64,000 nucleotides of DNA from Methylomonas koyamae. GTDB taxonomy: Bacteria > Pseudomonadota > Gammaproteobacteria > Methylococcales > Methylomonadaceae. Below, in pieces: positions 37,607-45,925 of this stretch (position 1 is the first letter of the stretch; each line of letters starts with the position of its first letter). Location of the stretch: the NCBI RefSeq assembly GCF_006483455.1, contig NZ_PPPU01000007.1:1-64000 (forward strand). Reading direction: 5' to 3'. The notes under the pieces were generated by a model. That model was not told the DNA's origin. It worked only from the letters and a program-made list of their open reading frames with translations, and did not search any database. A program made the translations under genes and the position numbers.

Positions 37607-38836
37607 CTACTGTTTTAGTAATTTAAAGTAAATTGACTCTATACTTGTTGTATGAGTTTTTATAGAGAATAATTTAATGGCCTTTTCTTGCGCGTTTTCC
37701 CCAAGCCGTTCGGCTAAGTCAGGTTTTTGGTAAAGTTCAAGTACGGCATTACGAAAGCTTTCGGAGTCACCGGCGCTAAATAACAACCCCGTTTCTCCGT
37801 TGTCCAGCATTTCCGCGCCGCCACCGTGGTTCGGGCCGATTAAAGGTCTGCCCATTGCCATGGACTCGATAACTACTGTGCCTAACGGTTCAGGCGCTGT
37901 CGATGCCGACACGACCACATTTAAACCGTTGTATACGCTTTCCATCTGCCCGATATGGCCGGTGAAAATAACAAAATTTTTTAAGTTTTCGTTATTGACT
38001 CTATTTTTCAACATTTCTTCATAATTAGAGCATTCTTCCGGCGTGCCGCCAATAATTACCATTTTTAAATTTGGAATTTTATCAGATAGCTCTTTGGCAG
38101 CATCCAAAAATAACTCCTGGCCTTTCCAGGGGATCAGTAATCCTACCAGTCCCACTACAAAATCATTGGTGTGTATATCAAATTGTTTACGGAATGTGTT
38201 GCCGTCAGCCTTCAAATCGAGTTTTTGTAATTCTATCCCATCATAAACTACGGTTATTTTTTCCCGGGCAACCATTAGTTCAGAAGTCATTCTGTCAGCG
38301 ACCCAATTAGAAACAGATACAAAGTGGTCCGGAATTTTGTAAAGGTAGCCCGCCAATTTGGAATAGCTAGGGTTTTCGCGCACATGGCAAACACACGGTT
38401 TATGCAAAATTTTAGCGGCCAGTAAAGCGGCGCGGTTGCAAACTGGGTCATTGTTGGCGTGAATCAAGTCTGCTTCAAATTTCCAGGCAATCCAGAGAAG
38501 TTGCAAAAAAAACGGCATAAAATTGAGCAAATCATCAGCGCGAGCGATGATTTGCGTGGCGATAAATCTTAAATATCGGTTGCTTGCAAACACTGGTTTG
38601 CGTTTTACTAAAGCACGCCATGCGGTAATGTCGAAATGGCGGTCTTTTATATGTTTCCAAACAGCCTCGCTTGCTATTTCTTGGTATTGAGCAGTTGCGC
38701 GTCCAGTAACAACGATCGGATAGAATTGGCTACGATCAAGACATCTCACTAAATGGCGAAGACAAATTACGGCACCACCATAGCCAATGCCATTTTCAAC
38801 GAATAATATGCGTTTCGGTTTGACTGCACCGTTCAT
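37607..38836 (-). CDS. Family 4 glycosyltransferase
   Basis: A 409-residue GT-B glycosyltransferase with the full GT4 layout: KRILFVENGIGYGGAVICL at the N-terminus, DLIHANNDPVCNRAAL, HFVSVSNWVADR, the hinge VVGLVGLLIPWKGQELFLDA and the donor site APEPLGTVVIESMAMGRPLIG near residue 325. Sequence gives no clue to donor or acceptor. It is the third gene of the minus-strand operon. Confidence 0.9.
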   Translation of the reverse strand: MNGAVKPKRILFVENGIGYGGAVICLRHLVRCLDRSQFYPIVVTGRATAQYQEIASEAVWKHIKDRHFDITAWRALVKRKPVFASNRYLRFIATQIIARADDLLNFMPFFLQLLWIAWKFEADLIHANNDPVCNRAALLAAKILHKPCVCHVRENPSYSKLAGYLYKIPDHFVSVSNWVADRMTSELMVAREKITVVYDGIELQKLDLKADGNTFRKQFDIHTNDFVVGLVGLLIPWKGQELFLDAAKELSDKIPNLKMVIIGGTPEECSNYEEMLKNRVNNENLKNFVIFTGHIGQMESVYNGLNVVVSASTAPEPLGTVVIESMAMGRPLIGPNHGGGAEMLDNGETGLLFSAGDSESFRNAVLELYQKPDLAERLGENAQEKAIKLFSIKTHTTSIESIYFKLLKQ

Positions 38837-38884
38837 TTAACCGGAATGTCCTATGGCTGTTATAATTAAAATGTAATTTAAGGG

Positions 38885-39832
38885 TTAATTTAGTACTTGT
38901 TTTAAACTACGTAATTTTATTATCAAGTCTTTGGGTAGGTTACTTAACGTTAAATACTTCAGAGAGCGGAGCGTGAATTTTTGTTTCATACTTATTAAAA
39001 AATTCACTCGGGCTTGGTCGTGTTCGAAGTTGATAAAAGACCAATACCCTAGCGACCAGTACGCGTTAGCTACCATTAAATTAGCGTCTATTCCCTGAGC
39101 GCTCAATTGCGGCCCAGCAAATTCGCGGATCGAGTTCATGACTTTGATTAGGTCTGCCAACATAGGCCGGTTTGCTTGGGTAGCATTGTTGCCGTGTTGG
39201 CGGCGTAGCATCAGTACTTCGGGCACACAGCTGATAGCATGAACGGCAGCAATTTTTGCCCACATCTCCAAGTCTTCGCCAAAACGAATTTCTTGATTGA
39301 ATCGCCCGGATGAGATGATAGTTTCACGGTCAATCAGGACGGTACCTGTCGGAATGAAATTTTTTTCGACAAGTTTGGCCAATGCGTTTGGTATTGGGCA
39401 ACCCGCCAAGTGATGAAAATAATCAAACAGTTGGTGCTTGGCTAGTACCGATTTGACCGTAATGTTGTCGTCAATATCGATCTCAGCCATATCGCCGGCT
39501 ACTAGTTTCAATTCTGGATTTGCGATCAGAATCTGTTTTTGCAGCGCAATTTTGTTGGGGACCCATTGATCGTCGGCGTCCAAAAATGCGATCCAGTCTC
39601 CACTTGCCAGTTCAATGCCTTTGTTCCTGGCGGCGGATGGACCCTGGTTTTTTTGTTTGTAGTAGATAATGTTTCCGGGCAACGCTCTCACGATTGCTTC
39701 AGTTTCGTCGGTCGAACCGTCGTCGACAATAACGATTTCCGCTACGGGTTCGGTCTGGGCCTGAATACTGGCGACGGCGGCACTGATGAACTTGGCGCTG
39801 TTGTATGCCGGGATGACTGCGCTGATTTTCAT
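38885..39832 (-). CDS. Family 2 glycosyltransferase
   Basis: A 315-residue GT-A glycosyltransferase: ISAVIPAYNSAKFISAAVASI, IVIVDDGSTDETE, KNQGPSAARNKGIELA and WIAFLDADDQW near residue 92 make up the nucleotide-sugar site, and GEDLEMWAKIAA near residue 196 carries the probable catalytic acid. The overall plan is the same as that of the last gene of the operon, and the two may be paralogues. Substrate unknown. Confidence 0.9.
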   Translation of the reverse strand: MKISAVIPAYNSAKFISAAVASIQAQTEPVAEIVIVDDGSTDETEAIVRALPGNIIYYKQKNQGPSAARNKGIELASGDWIAFLDADDQWVPNKIALQKQILIANPELKLVAGDMAEIDIDDNITVKSVLAKHQLFDYFHHLAGCPIPNALAKLVEKNFIPTGTVLIDRETIISSGRFNQEIRFGEDLEMWAKIAAVHAISCVPEVLMLRRQHGNNATQANRPMLADLIKVMNSIREFAGPQLSAQGIDANLMVANAYWSLGYWSFINFEHDQARVNFLISMKQKFTLRSLKYLTLSNLPKDLIIKLRSLKQVLN

Positions 39833-39850
39833 TAGTTTTCTTGGTTACCC

Positions 39851-41092
39851 TTATTTGAGTCCAGTTTTACAGATTACCCAAGCAGGAAGGCTTAGTCCCG
39901 TGACGTATCCGATCAAGGCCAATTTTCGATGACGATAGTATAGACGATATAAGAATGCGCCCAATTTTCGGTGACCGCTCGCCATCTTCAGGCCGGGCCA
40001 CCGCTTGCCGTTAAAACGGTTGGTAATTTCAGGCGAAGGATCGACTAGCGATTCCCCGAGTTCGGCCGAGGACAGAAAGCGGACTCGCGGAAGCATCCCG
40101 GTAATAACCGACATCAGCTGATCCAGCCCGGCAATCGCATCCTTGCATTCTGTTTCGGAACGAGTGAAGTTGTAACGATGAGTCGAGATACTGATCGGCG
40201 CTGCTTGCCGATAAGCGATTTCAGCCTCAGCCACAGCGCTCGCTAAGGTGTTTTTACCGTCAACCGGTTCGTACATGACGTTGCGGACCAGATAAAATTG
40301 GCCGAAACGGGTTTTGTTCCCGACCCGGATAATCGGCGGATCCTGTCGATATCGGCCGGATTGGTCGCGGCCGGTGCAACGGTAGCCTGCGGTTTGAATT
40401 GCAATGATATTGCGATCGCGCCACTGTTGTTCGATAAGGTCGTTCCATAGATAGCAGGGCGCGACAGTAGTCACGCTGGGTGCACCGAACATACGCTGGA
40501 AGCTGGCGGTGGCAAGTTCTATGATGTTTTGCGCCTCGGCCGAGTCGACCGATGACGTCGGTAATGCGCTGCCGTCCACGTAATGGCCTTGTAGCGGCGA
40601 ATCCAGTGATTCCCAGTCCCACCAGTCGGAGGTGGATTTGGCCGCGGTTAAGCGCGGGTCGTTTTGCTGGCATAATCTGGCAAAACCGGCTCCGTTCAGG
40701 TGTTCCAGACCGTGTAATTGCGGAGTCAATAGATCCCGAGCGATGCCATCTTTCAGTGCTTGGTAGATTGCCGGAAAATCGGCATCCAGCATTTTTCGGT
40801 GATATTCACCGTCAACGGCTATTTTTTCTATGTCGGGAACCGCCAACACCATGTCGGCAGTCAGGACAGGATTGCGTCCTACCGCGTCTTTATGCTGATC
40901 CAGCATATTTAGCAATTGGTTGAGCCGGTCGGCATGAAACTCGCCGCCTGGCCCCCAATCGTCGCTCTCAATCAATACCGGCGTGTCGGCGAAATAGGCT
41001 TCGTTCCAGGTTGCAACAAACAGATCCTTTTTCCAAACCCATAAGCAGGCGATGCAGACCGACCAGAAACCTAAAATAAACAGAATTGCCAT
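39851..41092 (-). CDS. Membrane-anchored deacetylase-like protein
   Basis: A 413-residue protein with an N-terminal membrane anchor (residues 1-18) and a weaker hydrophobic stretch near the C-terminus. The central part resembles the NodB/polysaccharide-deacetylase barrel: VLIESDDWGPGGEFH carries a DD pair like the metal and base aspartates, LTPQLHGLEHLNG supplies an HxxxH metal pair and PISISTHRYNF a late histidine. Arrangement and spacing fit a carbohydrate esterase acting in the periplasm, but the match is remote and made by eye, so another activity such as a hydrolase is possible. It is the first gene of the polysaccharide operon and divergent from the exosortase. Confidence 0.55.
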   Translation of the reverse strand: MAILFILGFWSVCIACLWVWKKDLFVATWNEAYFADTPVLIESDDWGPGGEFHADRLNQLLNMLDQHKDAVGRNPVLTADMVLAVPDIEKIAVDGEYHRKMLDADFPAIYQALKDGIARDLLTPQLHGLEHLNGAGFARLCQQNDPRLTAAKSTSDWWDWESLDSPLQGHYVDGSALPTSSVDSAEAQNIIELATASFQRMFGAPSVTTVAPCYLWNDLIEQQWRDRNIIAIQTAGYRCTGRDQSGRYRQDPPIIRVGNKTRFGQFYLVRNVMYEPVDGKNTLASAVAEAEIAYRQAAPISISTHRYNFTRSETECKDAIAGLDQLMSVITGMLPRVRFLSSAELGESLVDPSPEITNRFNGKRWPGLKMASGHRKLGAFLYRLYYRHRKLALIGYVTGLSLPAWVICKTGLK

Positions 41093-41306
41093 ATTTTCAA
41101 TCGATAATTAAAGTGCCGCGGTAGCTAACGGGCTACACTTTCATCCTAGCAGAGATTCATGGTCTCGCGGAACCGTGATAGCCTCGGGAAGGATTCCGGA
41201 TGCATTGTGCGGCCAATTTTAGTGTTATGAATCGTCTATTTGTTCAGTACGGGGTGATGATGCGCAAAAACAGTGGTTTAGATCGGGTAAAAGCGGAGAA
41301 TTTTTT

Positions 41307-42821
41307 ATGACCGATACGTCAGGTTTACCGCAACATTGGCGTAGACCGTTGGCAGGAGTGCTGGTGGTTACGCTGGTTACGCTGGGAGTGTTCGCGGATA
41401 CATGGGCATCTATCGTTGCAATTTGGTCGCGTTCAGAGACCTTTACCCATGGCTATTTAGTAGCGCCGACGAGTTTATGGCTGATCTGGCTGCGGCGGCG
41501 GCAATACCGCGATTTGCGGGCGGAATTCAGTTGGTTTGGCCTGATTTTGTCCATCGCGGGTGGCTTTATGTGGTTGGTGGCAGACTTGGTCCACGTCTTG
41601 GTAGTACAGCAATGGGCGGTGGTTGGAATCCTGATCAGCAGTCTGTGGGCGGTGTTGGGAACCGGCGTGATATCGAGTATGCTTTTTCCCATTCTGTTCT
41701 TGTTTCTGATGGTACCTTTCGGCGAAGCCTTTATTCCGCCGCTGATGGACTACACCGCGACCTTTGTCGTCACGTTACTGCGTTTGACCGGGATTAGCGT
41801 TTACCGGGAAGGCTTATTCTTTACGCTAACCTCCGGGAATTGGTCTGTGGTTGAGGGCTGTAGCGGTTTACGCTATCTGATATCGTCTTTTACTCTGGGA
41901 ACCGTTTACGCCTATCTGAATTACACCAGTTATAAAAAACGCGCAGTGTTTATCGCGGTTTCTTTTCTGGCACCTATCATCGCAAACGGATTCCGCGCTT
42001 ATATGATCGTCATGATCGGCCATTTAAGCAGCATGAAACTCGCGACCGGCGTGGATCACATCGTTTATGGCTGGGTATTTTTCGGAATCGTCATGTTCGC
42101 GCTGTTTTACATTGGTTCGTTTTGGCACGACCCCCCAAACAGCTCCGAAATCAGCGTGAAAGAAGAAGGGGCGTTCGATGCCGAAGTGGCTTCAGAGCCC
42201 CGTTATCAGTGGTTCGGTTTCGCGGCAATCTTGGTGTGTCTGATAATTTGGCCGCCGATTTCTCATGGTCTGTCCGGCTTGCAAAATAGCAATGTAGTGG
42301 TGCCGGAGAGGTTCAGTCATCCCGCGCTTGATACTTGGCTACCGGCTGATCCGCCGGATTGGGGGTGGGAGCCGAACTTCAAAGGTGTGGTCGCCGAATC
42401 CAGAACATTTTTAAAAGACGAGCAAGCCGTCGTCGGCCTCTATTTCGCTAACTTCGGCGACGAAAGCCAAGGCGGCGAATTGGTAAACTCGCAGAACTAT
42501 TTGGTCCCGCAAAAACATAAGATTTGGCGGATGCTGCGCGACAATGACTATCCGGTCGATTGGGGCTCCGGCTACTCAATCGTTGTCGAGGAAGCGGTCT
42601 TGAACAGTAGCCAGCGCGAATTATTGGTATGGCGCTGGTATCGCATCGGCGATAAAAATACCGACAATGCCTATTTGGCAAAGTGGTGGCAACTGCTCAA
42701 GCGCTTAACCGGCGATTCGGCGCCGGAATTGCTGGTTGTGGTTTACACAGAACTAGCTAATCAAGAATTGGATACGGCGCGGGATAAGTTAAAACAAATA
42801 GCCGTGGCGTGCTGCAGCTGA
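41307..42821 (+). CDS. xrtA: Exosortase A with C-terminal EpsI domain
   Basis: A 504-residue polytopic membrane protein. Residues 1-275 form the exosortase core with about eight membrane helices; the catalytic residues are Cys185 in VEGCSGLRY, Arg230 in NGFRAY and His251 in DHIVYGW, all intact. The HGYLVAP motif near residue 48 is typical. From about residue 300 an EpsI-type domain follows ([17 protein letters not shown] to the end), so this is an EpsH/EpsI fusion. Exosortases process proteins with a C-terminal PEP-CTERM anchor; no such protein is encoded in the window. GCGGAG eight bases before the ATG supports the start. Confidence 0.93.
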   Translation: MTDTSGLPQHWRRPLAGVLVVTLVTLGVFADTWASIVAIWSRSETFTHGYLVAPTSLWLIWLRRRQYRDLRAEFSWFGLILSIAGGFMWLVADLVHVLVVQQWAVVGILISSLWAVLGTGVISSMLFPILFLFLMVPFGEAFIPPLMDYTATFVVTLLRLTGISVYREGLFFTLTSGNWSVVEGCSGLRYLISSFTLGTVYAYLNYTSYKKRAVFIAVSFLAPIIANGFRAYMIVMIGHLSSMKLATGVDHIVYGWVFFGIVMFALFYIGSFWHDPPNSSEISVKEEGAFDAEVASEPRYQWFGFAAILVCLIIWPPISHGLSGLQNSNVVVPERFSHPALDTWLPADPPDWGWEPNFKGVVAESRTFLKDEQAVVGLYFANFGDESQGGELVNSQNYLVPQKHKIWRMLRDNDYPVDWGSGYSIVVEEAVLNSSQRELLVWRWYRIGDKNTDNAYLAKWWQLLKRLTGDSAPELLVVVYTELANQELDTARDKLKQIAVACCS

Positions 42822-42867
42822 TTAGGGCGAACGGGATCGACACAGTCGACCCGCGTCAGTACTCCGC

Positions 42868-42898
42868 TTGACGCTGCAGGCCGCGCGGATGTTAGACT
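42868..42898 (+). promoter_or_regulatory. Possible promoter for algA
   Basis: TTGACG at 42868 and an extended -10 TGTTAGACT ending at 42898 lie in the gap before algA; the 19-base spacer is longer than ideal. The same TGTTAGACT string precedes the M20 amidohydrolase gene. Confidence 0.4.
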
Positions 42899-42936
42899 AG
42901 CAACACCCTTATTTAAAACTTTGTGAAGGAAAACTT

Positions 42937-44337
42937 ATGATACCGGTAATTTTGTCAGGCGGTTCTGGAACCCGGCTTTGGCCATTGTCGCGCGGCCAAT
43001 ATCCCAAACAATTTTTGCCTTTGGTTTCCGGTGCAACCATGATCCAGGAAACCATGCTCAGGCTGGACGGGTTGGCCGGTTTGCAGCCGCCGATCGCGGT
43101 GTGTAACGAAGATCACCGCTTCATGATGGCGGAGCAAATGCGGGAGATCGGTATCAAGCCGGCGGCGATTATATTGGAGCCGGTAGGCAAGAATACCGCG
43201 CCGGCGGTAGCAATGGCGGCGTTGAGTGCCGGTTCCGAGGACGACATCTTGCTGATCTTGCCGGCGGATCACGTCGTGGCCGACCGGCAGTCGTTCCATC
43301 GTGCGGTGGTGCAGGCTGAGCAACTGGCGAAGCAGGACTTGTTGGTCACCTTCGGTATTGTCGCCAGCGAACCCGAGACCGGTTACGGTTATATCAAGCG
43401 CGGTGAGGTGCGTTACGGCGAGGCCTATAAAGTCGATGCATTTGTCGAGAAGCCGGATTTGCAGACCGCGCAACGCTATCTGGAAAGTGGCGAGTATTTT
43501 TGGAACAGCGGCATGTTCGCGTTCAAAGCCGGTTGTTTCTTGCGCGAACTGGAAAAATTCAATCCGCAAATGTTGACAGTCTGCCGGGAAGCATTGAAAG
43601 CGGCCAAACCGGACCTGGACTTTGTGCGGTTGGATAAGGAAATATTTGCGACATGCCCTTCCGATTCGATCGACTACGCGGTGATGGAAAAAACCGACAA
43701 AGCCGCGGTGATTCCGTTGGACGCGGGCTGGAACGACGTCGGTTCCTGGTCGGCACTATGGGATGTCACCGCCAAGGACGAAACCGGCAATGCCATCAAA
43801 GGCGACGTCTTGACTGTCGATACCCGTAATTCCTACATCCATTCCGGCAACAAATTGGTGGCAGTGATCGGCGTCGATAATCTGATCGTGGTCGAAACCG
43901 ACGACGCAGTGATGATTGCCGCCAAAGACCGGGTGCAAGACGTCAAGGATGTCGTCGACCAACTGAAAAAAGCCAAACGCAGTGAAGCCAACGTGCACCG
44001 CAAGGTTTATCGGCCTTGGGGTCACTACGACCTGGTCGACAGCGGCGACCGGCACCAAACCAAACGCATCGTGGTCAAGCCCGGTGCAAAATTGTCGGTG
44101 CAGAAACATCACCATCGCGCCGAGCATTGGGTGGTGGTGAAAGGGACCGCCTGGGTCGAGAAAAATGGCGAAAAAGTTCTGGTGTCGGAAAACGAATCGA
44201 TTTACATCCCGCTCGGCGTGATTCACAGTTTGGAGAATCCGGGCGTGATTCCGCTGGAAATGGTCGAAGTCCAATCCGGCAGCTATCTGGGCGAAGACGA
44301 TATTGTGCGCTACGAAGATCAGTACGGGCGGATCTAG
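42937..44337 (+). CDS. algA: Mannose-1-phosphate guanylyltransferase/mannose-6-phosphate isomerase
   Basis: A 466-residue bifunctional type II phosphomannose isomerase/GDP-mannose pyrophosphorylase. The pyrophosphorylase signature LSGGSGTRLWPLSR is at residues 6-19, FVEKP near residue 169, and the NSGMFAF segment follows. The C-terminal cupin domain with KHHHRAEHWVVVKGTAWVEK near residue 388 is the isomerase. It makes mannose 1-phosphate and then GDP-mannose, the precursor for mannose-, rhamnose- or fucose-type sugars of the neighbouring polysaccharide. GAAGGA before the ATG is a good ribosome binding site. Confidence 0.95.
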   Translation: MIPVILSGGSGTRLWPLSRGQYPKQFLPLVSGATMIQETMLRLDGLAGLQPPIAVCNEDHRFMMAEQMREIGIKPAAIILEPVGKNTAPAVAMAALSAGSEDDILLILPADHVVADRQSFHRAVVQAEQLAKQDLLVTFGIVASEPETGYGYIKRGEVRYGEAYKVDAFVEKPDLQTAQRYLESGEYFWNSGMFAFKAGCFLRELEKFNPQMLTVCREALKAAKPDLDFVRLDKEIFATCPSDSIDYAVMEKTDKAAVIPLDAGWNDVGSWSALWDVTAKDETGNAIKGDVLTVDTRNSYIHSGNKLVAVIGVDNLIVVETDDAVMIAAKDRVQDVKDVVDQLKKAKRSEANVHRKVYRPWGHYDLVDSGDRHQTKRIVVKPGAKLSVQKHHHRAEHWVVVKGTAWVEKNGEKVLVSENESIYIPLGVIHSLENPGVIPLEMVEVQSGSYLGEDDIVRYEDQYGRI

Positions 44338-44340
44338 CGC

Positions 44341-44428
44341 CATTCGGTAATAGTCACGCTAAACTTCCGATCAACGCCGCGCCGGCTTGGCGCGGCGACC
44401 TGCCTAACATCCGATAACATTCGGTAAT
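44341..44428. repeat. Short direct repeats around a strong hairpin
   Basis: CATTCGGTAAT occurs at 44341-44351 and again at 44418-44428. Between them, at 44375-44397, is a perfect nine-pair palindrome CGCCGCGCC/GGCGCGGCG with a five-base loop and no T run. It lies between algA and the corA-like gene and could stop or slow transcription, or be a remnant of a small repeat. Confidence 0.6.
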
Positions 44429-44447
44429 CGTTTCCCCGGAGTTGCCC

Positions 44448-45725
44448 TTGTCTCTGCAAACGGTCAACGACCTTTTGAAAAAACACAAGCTCGTCGAGGG
44501 CATGTTGCATAACCAGCCGATGCCGCGGCGCAAGTTGATCACTGCGCTGGTGCAAAAGCAGCACATGGTCGAATTGCGCAGCCTGTTGGCGCGGCTCACG
44601 GCACTCGAAATCGGCCAGATCTTGCACGCCTTGGAATTGGAGGATGCCCGCCTGGTCTGGGAGCAGGTGGAGGATAACCGGCAGGATGACGTGTTGTGGG
44701 AGCTTTCCGATACCTTACGCGAACAATTGGTCGGCGACCGAGAGCCGCATTGCGGCGTCGGCCAAATGAGCGCATTCGAACTGGTCGAGGGCCGGTTATC
44801 CAAAGTGGCCATCACCTGTCGCCACGATTTGTACGAAATCAAACCGATCTGGATCGACTTATTGGCGCCGACCAAGGCCCAGCGCCAACTGATCGGCCAG
44901 CATTTCGGCTTGGAATTGCCCGATCCGCTGGATTTGACCGATCTTGAGGCTAGCGCCCGGTTCTATGTCGAAGACCAGCATGAAATCCATATCCATTCGG
45001 ATTTTCTGTTGGACAGGGAGGGGAAGTCGCGCAGCGTGCCGGTAGCCTTCGTTTTGTCGGGCGACATGCTGTTCTCGGTACGCAACGAGGAGTTGCCGGT
45101 GTTTCGGCTCCAGCGCTTAAGGGCGAGAACTCAGCCCGGTTTTGTCACGGATTCCAAGGATATGCTGCTGGATTTGTACGGTGCCGAGGCTGAATATTCG
45201 GCCGACGCGCTGGAAAATATTTACGAGCAACTGGAGAGCGTCAGTAAAAAAGTATTAAGCCAGGATATCAGCGACGAAGAAGCTGCCGAGATATTGACCG
45301 ATATTGCCGAAGAAGAGGATTTGAATGGCCGTATCCGCCGCAATATGCTGGATACCCAACGCGCCGTGTCGTTTTTGATCCGGCGTAAATTGTTGAATCC
45401 GACCCAGTTGGAAGATGCACAGCAAATCTTGCGCGATATCGAGTCCTTGAATAGCCATACGGCATTTTTGTTCGACAAAATCAATTTCTTGATGGACGCA
45501 ACCGTCGGTTTTATTAATATCAACCAAAACAAGGTTATTAAAATCTTTTCGGTCGCTTCGGTGGCAATGTTGCCGCCTACCTTGATCGCCAGCATTTACG
45601 GTATGAATTTCGAGTATATGCCCGAATTGAAATGGATGTTGGGTTACCCGTTTGCGTTGGGGTTGATGACTGTTTCTGTGCTATTGCCTTACGTATATTT
45701 CAAACGCAAAGGCTGGCTTAGATAA
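44448..45725 (+). CDS. corA: CorA-family Mg2+/Co2+ transporter with MgtE_N-like N-terminus
   Basis: A 425-residue protein that joins two transporter themes. Residues 1-95 are helical repeats of the type found in the MgtE N-domain (LRSLLARLTALEIGQILHALELEDA, then LVWEQVEDNRQDDVLWELSD). The rest is CorA: a cytoplasmic alpha/beta domain (AFELVEGRLSK, the IHIHSDF segment, then VPVAFVLSGDMLFSVRNEELPVF), a long helix, and two C-terminal membrane helices with the pore motif YGMNF near residue 384. CorA forms pentamers that import magnesium or other divalent ions. No ATG is available; a TTG at 44448 has CGGAG six bases upstream and is preferred over the TTG at 44442. A hairpin terminator follows. Confidence 0.86.
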   Translation: MSLQTVNDLLKKHKLVEGMLHNQPMPRRKLITALVQKQHMVELRSLLARLTALEIGQILHALELEDARLVWEQVEDNRQDDVLWELSDTLREQLVGDREPHCGVGQMSAFELVEGRLSKVAITCRHDLYEIKPIWIDLLAPTKAQRQLIGQHFGLELPDPLDLTDLEASARFYVEDQHEIHIHSDFLLDREGKSRSVPVAFVLSGDMLFSVRNEELPVFRLQRLRARTQPGFVTDSKDMLLDLYGAEAEYSADALENIYEQLESVSKKVLSQDISDEEAAEILTDIAEEEDLNGRIRRNMLDTQRAVSFLIRRKLLNPTQLEDAQQILRDIESLNSHTAFLFDKINFLMDATVGFININQNKVIKIFSVASVAMLPPTLIASIYGMNFEYMPELKWMLGYPFALGLMTVSVLLPYVYFKRKGWLR

Positions 45726-45882
45726 AAAATCACGGAGTGCGTCACAGTTTGTTGGCTCAAAACCACAAACTGCGACAATATGTCACATTTAAAATCGACA
45801 ATTCGCCAACTATCATTAACCTAACTTTTTCGGTTTGGTTTGACAGCTAAAAGTTGCGTTATATTTCTTCCTATTGCTCTGA

Positions 45883-45914
45883 GGCGATTATCCACTGGTA
45901 ATCGCCTTTTTTTT
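45883..45914 (+). terminator. Rho-independent terminator after corA
   Basis: Stem GGCGATTA/TAATCGCC with an eight-base loop, followed by a run of eight T on the plus strand. It separates corA from the convergent corB-like gene. Confidence 0.9.
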
Positions 45915-45925
45915 GCCCGAAGAAA

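Noticed and set aside
27227-41092. Mobile element ends or integrase near the AT-rich island
   Set aside because: I found no transposase-like frame, no long terminal repeats and no tRNA gene at either edge.
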